A DNA stretch of 64,000 nt from contig CM057151.1 of the NCBI GenBank assembly GCA_029962745.1, positions 4,033,262 to 4,097,261 on the forward strand, written 5' to 3'. The position numbers were made by a program, and so were the translations under genes. The notes under the pieces are model-generated. The model was not told the DNA's origin, made no database searches, and saw only the letters and a list, made by a program, of their open reading frames with translations. Positions 58,178-64,000 of this stretch are shown one piece after another; within the stretch, counting starts at the first letter, position 1, and the number at the start of each line of letters is the position of its first letter. Source of the stretch: Echinometra lucunter (taxonomy: Eukaryota > Echinodermata > Echinoidea > Camarodonta > Echinometridae).

Positions 58178-58399
58178 AAGATGACTGCTCCTTTATTCAG
58201 ATCTATAGCTTCAAGATATAGATTCAGGCTTGTGTCCTGCCTGCATGACTTCATGTGTCCTAACTTGAATTTACAAGAAACACCGTACACAGATCGGCGA
58301 TAGACCGTTAGCAGCGTCAAGGGTTGCGTTGCGCCAATCGCAATAGACATATGGAGGAGTTACAGGTCTCTTTTATGTGCACCATTCAAGGGAATCAGA

Positions 58400-58546
58400 A
58401 TGTCTTCCAGTCAAATCATTGTAAACATTATACTTTCCAAGTTCAACATCGTTCAAAGCAGAGCCAGTCTTAACAGAGGTCTGTCATCAAGGAGAAAATG
58501 TTTTGTTGCTGCGCTATCGAGTTTGTTGGTGTTCGTTATCATGTGG
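58400..58546 (+). CDS. Candidate first exon of a signal-anchor membrane protein (unrecognised)
   Basis: The ATG opens 49 codons ending in LSSRRKCFVAALSSLLVFVI-MW immediately before a GTGAGT donor. A short basic N-terminus followed by one hydrophobic helix is the layout of a type II signal anchor, as in Golgi glycosyl- or sulfotransferases. Without splicing the ORF ends after 64 codons. No second exon was recognised before the window end, so it may be a chance ORF. Confidence 0.25.
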
Positions 58547-59994
58547 GTGAGTTATAGGGCATCCATCTTGCTTCCCATTTTAGCAGGCATCTAAATTTAG
58601 ATACCGCAAAGACTCCACACAAATCCTATTTCAAAACTAGTATCTGCTTTGTACACGAGGCCATGTTCTATCGTAACTTTAGCTGGTTTGTAGTGATAAC
58701 TCCTGTAATGCCCGATTTCGCATAACAAGTCCCAATTAAGGTTATGACTCAAAGAGTAATACGCTAAGATTGAATTTGCATTTAGAAATTGACATGTCGT
58801 TGATATGTTCATTTATGTATTGCTGAGGTGGCTGCAGAAGGGGAACGCAATGTTCCTACCCCCTATTTTTTTCTCTCCCCCAACTCTTCCACAAGGCTTT
58901 TCTCCCAGCATAATGATAGAAATGTGATCATGGTGACGCAATTTAACCAAGGCAAAAAAAAAAAGCCCAACATATTTCCTATCATAAATTACTTTCAAGA
59001 CAACTTGACCCATATGTAAGTAGGTGACTAAGACTAAAATTATCAATAATCATATTTTGTAATTCACTTAGCCAATAATACTCGGCTGTTATCATGATTA
59101 TGTTGGGTGTTTACTGCAGGTGTTAAGAAGTAATCATTCGACAGGAAATTACCAAACACTTTAAATCACATCTTCCTGAATATTTAAATTATAACTTCCT
59201 GGCTAAACCTTTTCAATAAAGCTTTGTTCTTCTTTGACAAATACATGCATAGATTTAGTACGTGATAATTCTATGCGGTGGATGATTTTAGTTTATTTGG
59301 ATGAAGAATTCATAATATCTTGGCTTTTTAAAATATTTCTTTTAATTGCCTCGTTTTACCTATTAAGTCCGTGATGCCTCATAGATTTTTTATAGTGTAT
59401 ATTAAATACATACCTCTTCTTATATTAATTTAGTTAACTTCCATGTACCCTGTATTCATGGTAGAGTACTGTAGCTGTAAGCTAATTGTTTCATATTCAA
59501 TATATTAGAATCAGTGTAGTTTAATCAGATTTCTTAGTCAGGTAATATAATGTAGCATATCTTCTAGGTATTATGTCAAGCGCATTGAAATGTTTATGTC
59601 GTGCGCTAAATGTAGATTATTATGATGCACACCAACCTGACTCGGGGGGTATAGGGGATGGGAATCCTTGTAGATCAAATGATAGGGAAGTTGGGTCGGT
59701 ACCACCTTTTATTTTTATTATCTTAATATCGGGTATTTATTGATGGAAGGTGAACACTGCTTTTTCACTTCATTGATAGACTACTACAGTAAAATTACCA
59801 GTATATTTTTTAATTCGTCCACAAATCATTAATGTCAAAGTATATACACCAGCAATTTTCTCTTTCAATTCTCAAATTGGCTATTGGGTCTGACGAGTAT
59901 TCGGGTACGTAATAAATTAGGGACAACCGGCAGGCATCTACTGTATACTAAATGAGTTTCTTCCCCCTCCTCTCCCCCCTCCTCTTCCCTAGCT

Positions 59995-61666
59995 GGGCCC
60001 ATATTATTCATGAAACCTTACTAAGTCTAGTAATTGGCAACTAAAACGGCCCTTAGCTGCTTACTAAGCCTAGTTGTAAACTGAATGTTATTCACAAACC
60101 TTCATTAAGTTTATTTGGCTTGTGCATATTTCCCATCTCATAAATATAATATACAGGTATTTTTCTTCACCTACAGGTATGGACTCATGCATTCGCTATC
60201 AGTACTAATAAAGGATTCTCCATAATGTATGCAAATGCATGGCACTATTCAGGGGACTTGTTGTCTTGTGTATTCGTCCCTAGCTGCTTTCTAAGCTTAT
60301 TTTGCAAGTAATATTTCACAAAACCTAACTAAGCCTAGCTGCCAACTATCTTCCTTGCCAAAGTTATTGTTGATGAGGGGCAACTATAATTTACTAGTTT
60401 GTAACTAAATCTATATTTTAACTGGAGACTTTAAGGTAATATTAGTGGAAATTTTGATTTATAAATCAGTTAATATCGTTATTAGAAATAACCTGATAAA
60501 ATTGCCTGTCATCAATCTGAAGGAGCCTGACCTTTCTGCTGAAAATAACATATCAAATATTGGAGAGACATGTGAAAGGAAATGGAAGGACTCTGCATAC
60601 ATCACTAAGAACTAATAGGAATATTTTGCATTATGAATAAAATCTTTTGAAGTAGGCCTAATTAGTAGGAGTACACTTTTGTCAAGTTTCAGATTATTCA
60701 TAATACCATATACAATGACATATCATTAACTGAAATAATATCTTTTTTGTTAGGAAAGACCGTGTGACATGAGACCTAAAACTACTTGATTTTGTTTTTA
60801 TTTGAAGCATTCGTCGACCCAGACATTGATTAATGGCATGTCTCTTAAAGTATTTGAATTTAACTTCTGTGTGTTGTACTTAATATTCTTCCCATTGGAT
60901 AAGCACCTTATAATATTCAAAAGCACTTAATTGTGATGCAAAACGACTCCTCTTATTTAGCAACTATTTAGTAAGATTCTTATTAAGGTTTGCTTACTTC
61001 ATGGTAGCCAACTAAGCATTCATAGTAGGAACCTAAAGTGCTGTAATGACGAGGAGGGTTTTGGAATTACTAGAGCTCCGTCGAGCTTTTAGAAGAAAGT
61101 GTGTCTTCCGAGTTAGAAGAAATGTCATCGATATTTTTAGTAATACCCAACTAACGTATACAGAGTCTAAAAAAAAATAAAAAAAAAAAAAACATCGGGG
61201 CACCTGATGGCAACTCTTTCCTTTCTATTGCCAACACCCTTTTGCTTGGCATCAAGAATGCAATTATCTTCTTGATACTTCTCTGCCAAGAACAAAATCT
61301 CTTCCAGGGAAAAATTTGTCTTTCTTTGCTTTATTTTTAAGCCATTTTCAGGAATTATAACTTCCAAAGATCCTGATTCTGGCAATACCATTTATAGCCG
61401 TGCAAATAGCCAGGTACATATCATAATTACATACACTGTGTAAAAAGCAATGCTGATTATTGTATACACCCCTACCCTTAATTCATCCATGTCCACAAGA
61501 AATGCATTACAAAAGCATCATCTGAAGTTACTCAGGCAAACACCTATCTATTGTGCTGTTACTATGCATCTAGATGTAATATAGTTGCCACATAAAAAAA
61601 GTGTGCATTTAGCTGGCAACTAAGGCTTACTTGGTAACTAACAGTTGGTTTCATGGCTGTGGCCCC
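59995..61666. mobile_element. Candidate Harbinger-like DNA element
   Basis: The outer ends are similar in inverse: GGGCCCATATTATTCATGAA on the left, and GGGGCCACAGCCATGAAACC on the right when reverse-complemented. Subterminal CTAAGCCTAGTTG and GCAACTAA words recur in both halves. A minus-strand ORF inside resembles a Myb/SANT-like domain, as Harbinger elements often carry. The target duplication is not clear and no transposase was seen. Confidence 0.4.
61167..61391 (-). pseudogene. Myb/SANT-like DNA-binding domain fragment
   Basis: The 74-codon ORF contains KQRKTNFSLEEILFLAEKYQ then GVGNRKERVA. This resembles the first helices of Myb/SANT-like (Myb_DNA-bind_5) domains (RKRNFS-EE--L-E...GV-N--K). 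It runs into a poly-A-encoded Phe tail, so the rest is missing. It is probably a decayed transposon accessory gene. Confidence 0.45.
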
Positions 61667-62026
61667 GGATTACTTAATTTTTTTCTTGGAAATTTATTCA
61701 ATTTTAAAACAGCACATCCTTTTCATAAGTTTTGCCAAGTTCATTCAAACCGTCAACAGTCTGTTGGTTTGATTCGTCTGCTTTTATTTGGGGTAATTTG
61801 CTATCACATACGAAAAGCACCAACTGTTACCATCTTCAAACATTTATTGAAGACCCATCTTTTTTCAGAAGTTTTTGGTTAATTGTATTATGTGCATAAT
61901 TGTTTAATTTGTTTGAGCAGTAGCATTGTTGGGAGCTCTGTTACACTACAGCGCAGTAGAGTATATTTACATAGTGACTGCGCTATATAAATGGTCTAAT
62001 TATTATTATTATTATCATTATTATTA

Positions 62027-62079
<53 letters not shown>

Positions 62080-62103
62080 GTTATTATTATTATTATTATT
62101 ATC
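61640..62103 (+). mobile_element. LINE 3' end with (ATT)n tail
   Basis: The translation CYHIRKAPTVTIFKHLLKTH followed by LFSEVFG and a stop is the typical C-terminus of CR1/L2-type ORF2 (LP--IR-APS---FK--LKT-LF). About 60 nt later comes TGCGCTATATAAATG and then about 100 bp of ATT repeats (62000-62103), the usual 3' terminus of such LINEs. The element is 5' truncated and its frame is partly decayed. Confidence 0.8.
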
Positions 62104-62539
62104 ATCACTGAACTTCCTAGCATTGTCCAGTAAACTGAGACAATTAAATCAATTAGTGAAGTTTTATTTTCAAAAATTTTATTGTGAACGTCGACGAATC
62201 CGTACTCTCTTCACATCATTTTTTTCCCCTGATGATTGTTCAACCCAATTAATGTATCACTTAGTCTTGGGGAATCTATGTACAGTGATTCAGAACGGAA
62301 ACGATCCAATTTAATCTGCAATTTATTTCAGTAGAGACTGCCTGCCAACACGTACAATTAATCACTAAATCCAGATGACTCGTACTTGTGAGATGGTCAT
62401 GAAGACCGAGGAGGGGGATACTTCTTTAGACATTTCCATGTTAATAAATACGATATTAATACGTGGAAGGTCGAAATAATGAGCTAAACAAGAAATCAAA
62501 ATTACCATCTATTACTAATATAATTGTTAATTAGTCCAA

Positions 62540-62800
62540 AATACTGGACTCAATGATGATAGCTGAAATCTTTAATGACTATTTTGTGATTATTGGCCAA
62601 ATCTTGCCCGTGATATTCTACCATCCGATACTGAACTTCATTCGTTCTTAAAAGATCTGATTGGTCAGTCAATGGGTTTTTTTTCACCTGTTACTATCAA
62701 CGAAATTATTGACATTGCTAAGAATATGAAAAGAAAAGTTTCGGATACGATGGTATTCCGAATTTTTCTATTGAAAAAAAATCCTGTAAGTAAAACAGAC
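62540..62800 (+). pseudogene. LINE reverse-transcriptase N-terminal remnant
   Basis: Split over frames, the translation reads IAEIFNDYFV, then DTELHSFLKDLIGQSM and FFSPVTINEIIDIAKNMKRK. This matches the segment preceding the reverse-transcriptase palm in CR1/L2-type LINEs. Frameshifts near 62610 and 62745 show it is dead. Confidence 0.65.
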
Positions 62801-62809
62801 TGCTTTAAT

Positions 62810-63384
62810 TCAAGGAAGTTACAAACTTTTAAACAGATTATTGCATCACAAAAATATGCTTGTCTGATTTCATTTAAAAACACCTTGCAATTTTATTTAC
62901 ATTTCTCTATGTTATATTGACTGTATGTTTGTTAAATTTGAAAGAACAGAGTATTTATTGTCATTTTGTTCATAAAATATTATGTAATGATTGTGAAATA
63001 TGAAATAAACTAAATTAGAACTGAAACTGGTTGCTGTACAACCACGGACGACCCCAGAGCACAGATGCATGTACAGCTCCATGTAAAGTATTAGATATGA
63101 AAACTTTGGAAAATAAACATATTTTAGGAGGGTTCTCCCCTGTATACGTGTACCTTTTAGTCCGCTTATGGTCATGTATCATGAACTCGTCTCCCAAAAA
63201 GGGTGGTGCTGATACATTTTGTGCTTTCAAACTGAAGTATTTCTTGATTTTTATCGGAACCATTGAGGCTATCATGATAAGTTTGGTGTCGTCTTAAAGC
63301 TGTATCAGTATGCCATTAGTCTGCAAAGCTTCACAGCTATAGCTAATATTTAACTTGAATTGCAGCCTTTTATATTTGGAAGGC
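62810..63384. other. Intergenic, no supported gene
   Basis: Overlapping open frames of 80-90 codons occur on both strands around 63015-63297. None resembles a known family and none has convincing flanking splice sites. Confidence 0.4.
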
Positions 63385-64000
63385 CAGGGGTGGTGCCGAA
63401 AGCGGTGCTGCCGGAAGCGGCGCAGCATGTATAAAATGAATGGGAAAATTAAAATTTCGGTGCATTTTTGAAAAAAATGTTGATATTTTTGTCAAAACTT
63501 GTCATATGACTCCAAATGTTGTACCAAATTAAAGCTATACTCCTCTTAACTGTTTTATGACTGAAAAGTAAGTTTAGCTGAGCAATGGTAGTGTTAAAAA
63601 CTGAAATACTTGGAATTTTAGGTCAAAATTGGCACTGCCTGTACACAACTTACATTTTTCAATAGTTTCGGGAAGATGTCAATATTTTGGTCAAAACTTG
63701 CAATATGGCTTCACGTCTGGTTCCGAATTAAAGCTATTTTATTCAGCTCTACTATCTTATGATTGAAAAATAAGCGTGGCTGTCGTGAATACATTGTAGA
63801 ACACTTAATATAGAGTGTTCATAAAAAAATGTTTGATATTTTTGGCAAAAAACTTTATGATTTTTTTTCAGTTATTACATGATCATAAACCCAAGACGAT
63901 TATACCTTGTTGAAAAGGTCTGAATGTCTCTTGTAAGAATGTAACATTAGAGCCTTAGGAGTGCCACAGAAAAAGTTATGATGAAAACAATGAGATAATA
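63385..64000. mobile_element. Left part of an element with a tandem core of about 200 bp (runs off the window)
   Basis: CAGGGGTGGTGCCG at 63385 resembles the hAT-type ends seen elsewhere in the window. Inside, degenerate units carry TCAAAACTTG (63491 and 63693), AATTAAAGCTAT and TATGATTGAAAAATAAG, giving a period of about 201 bp. A third partial unit starts near 63824. The right end is outside the window. Confidence 0.45.

Noticed and set aside
62912..63297. Overlapping 80-90 codon ORFs on both strands
   Set aside because: They have no recognised domain or splice support, and their lengths are within chance expectation for this base composition.

Overview
The window is nuclear DNA of an animal. 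Genes are interrupted by GT-AG introns, intergenic DNA is AT-rich, and mobile-element debris and microsatellites are abundant. The protein exons resemble invertebrate deuterostome orthologues and the repeats look like those of marine invertebrates. A sea urchin or other echinoderm is my best guess, but this is inference because no database could be searched. I see no bacterial features, CRISPR arrays, tRNA or rRNA genes.

Four conserved genes can be assembled from splice sites and reading-frame continuity. (1) 118-4585, plus strand: the last four coding exons of coatomer subunit gamma, followed by a 3'UTR. (2) 13513-6309, minus strand: a complete 12-coding-exon major-facilitator transporter of the SLC37 sugar-phosphate exchanger type (409 aa). 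(3) 22594-39539, plus strand: a complete 18-exon USP8 deubiquitinase (1190 aa) with MIT, rhodanese-like, WW and USP catalytic regions, three STAM-SH3 motifs and a 14-3-3 site. (4) 51692-45739, minus strand: the C-terminal ten exons of the centrosomal protein CEP70; its N-terminal exons were not found. Genes 1 and 2 are convergent, as are 3 and 4. Genes 2 and 3 are divergent across about 9 kb. COPG and USP8 both act in membrane traffic (Golgi and endosome), but nothing suggests co-regulation of the four genes.

Mobile elements fill the introns and gaps. Three short hAT-type elements have exact 8-bp target duplications (8021-8663, 21144-22026, 57927-58177). A Tc1/mariner-like MITE lies at 4756-4925. 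Two Helitron-like elements have a 3' hairpin (2098-3016, 25482-25799), and a related 2-kb element carries a 157-bp satellite (31845-33885). Several foldback elements occur (10854, 18025, 23130, 23345, 29093, 30068, 41158, 52101). A repeat family containing an exon-like ORF lies at 19.86-20.25 kb and 53.63-54.40 kb. A Harbinger-like element lies at 59995-61666, and non-LTR retrotransposon remnants at 16.7, 53.3, 61.7 and 62.6 kb. The right end, from about 55 kb, has no confidently recognised host gene.

No wholly new biological system is evident. The most unusual items are a minisatellite built from a duplicated USP8 5' splice site (36.8-37.1 kb), the canonical WW domain in this USP8, and the exon-bearing repeat family.
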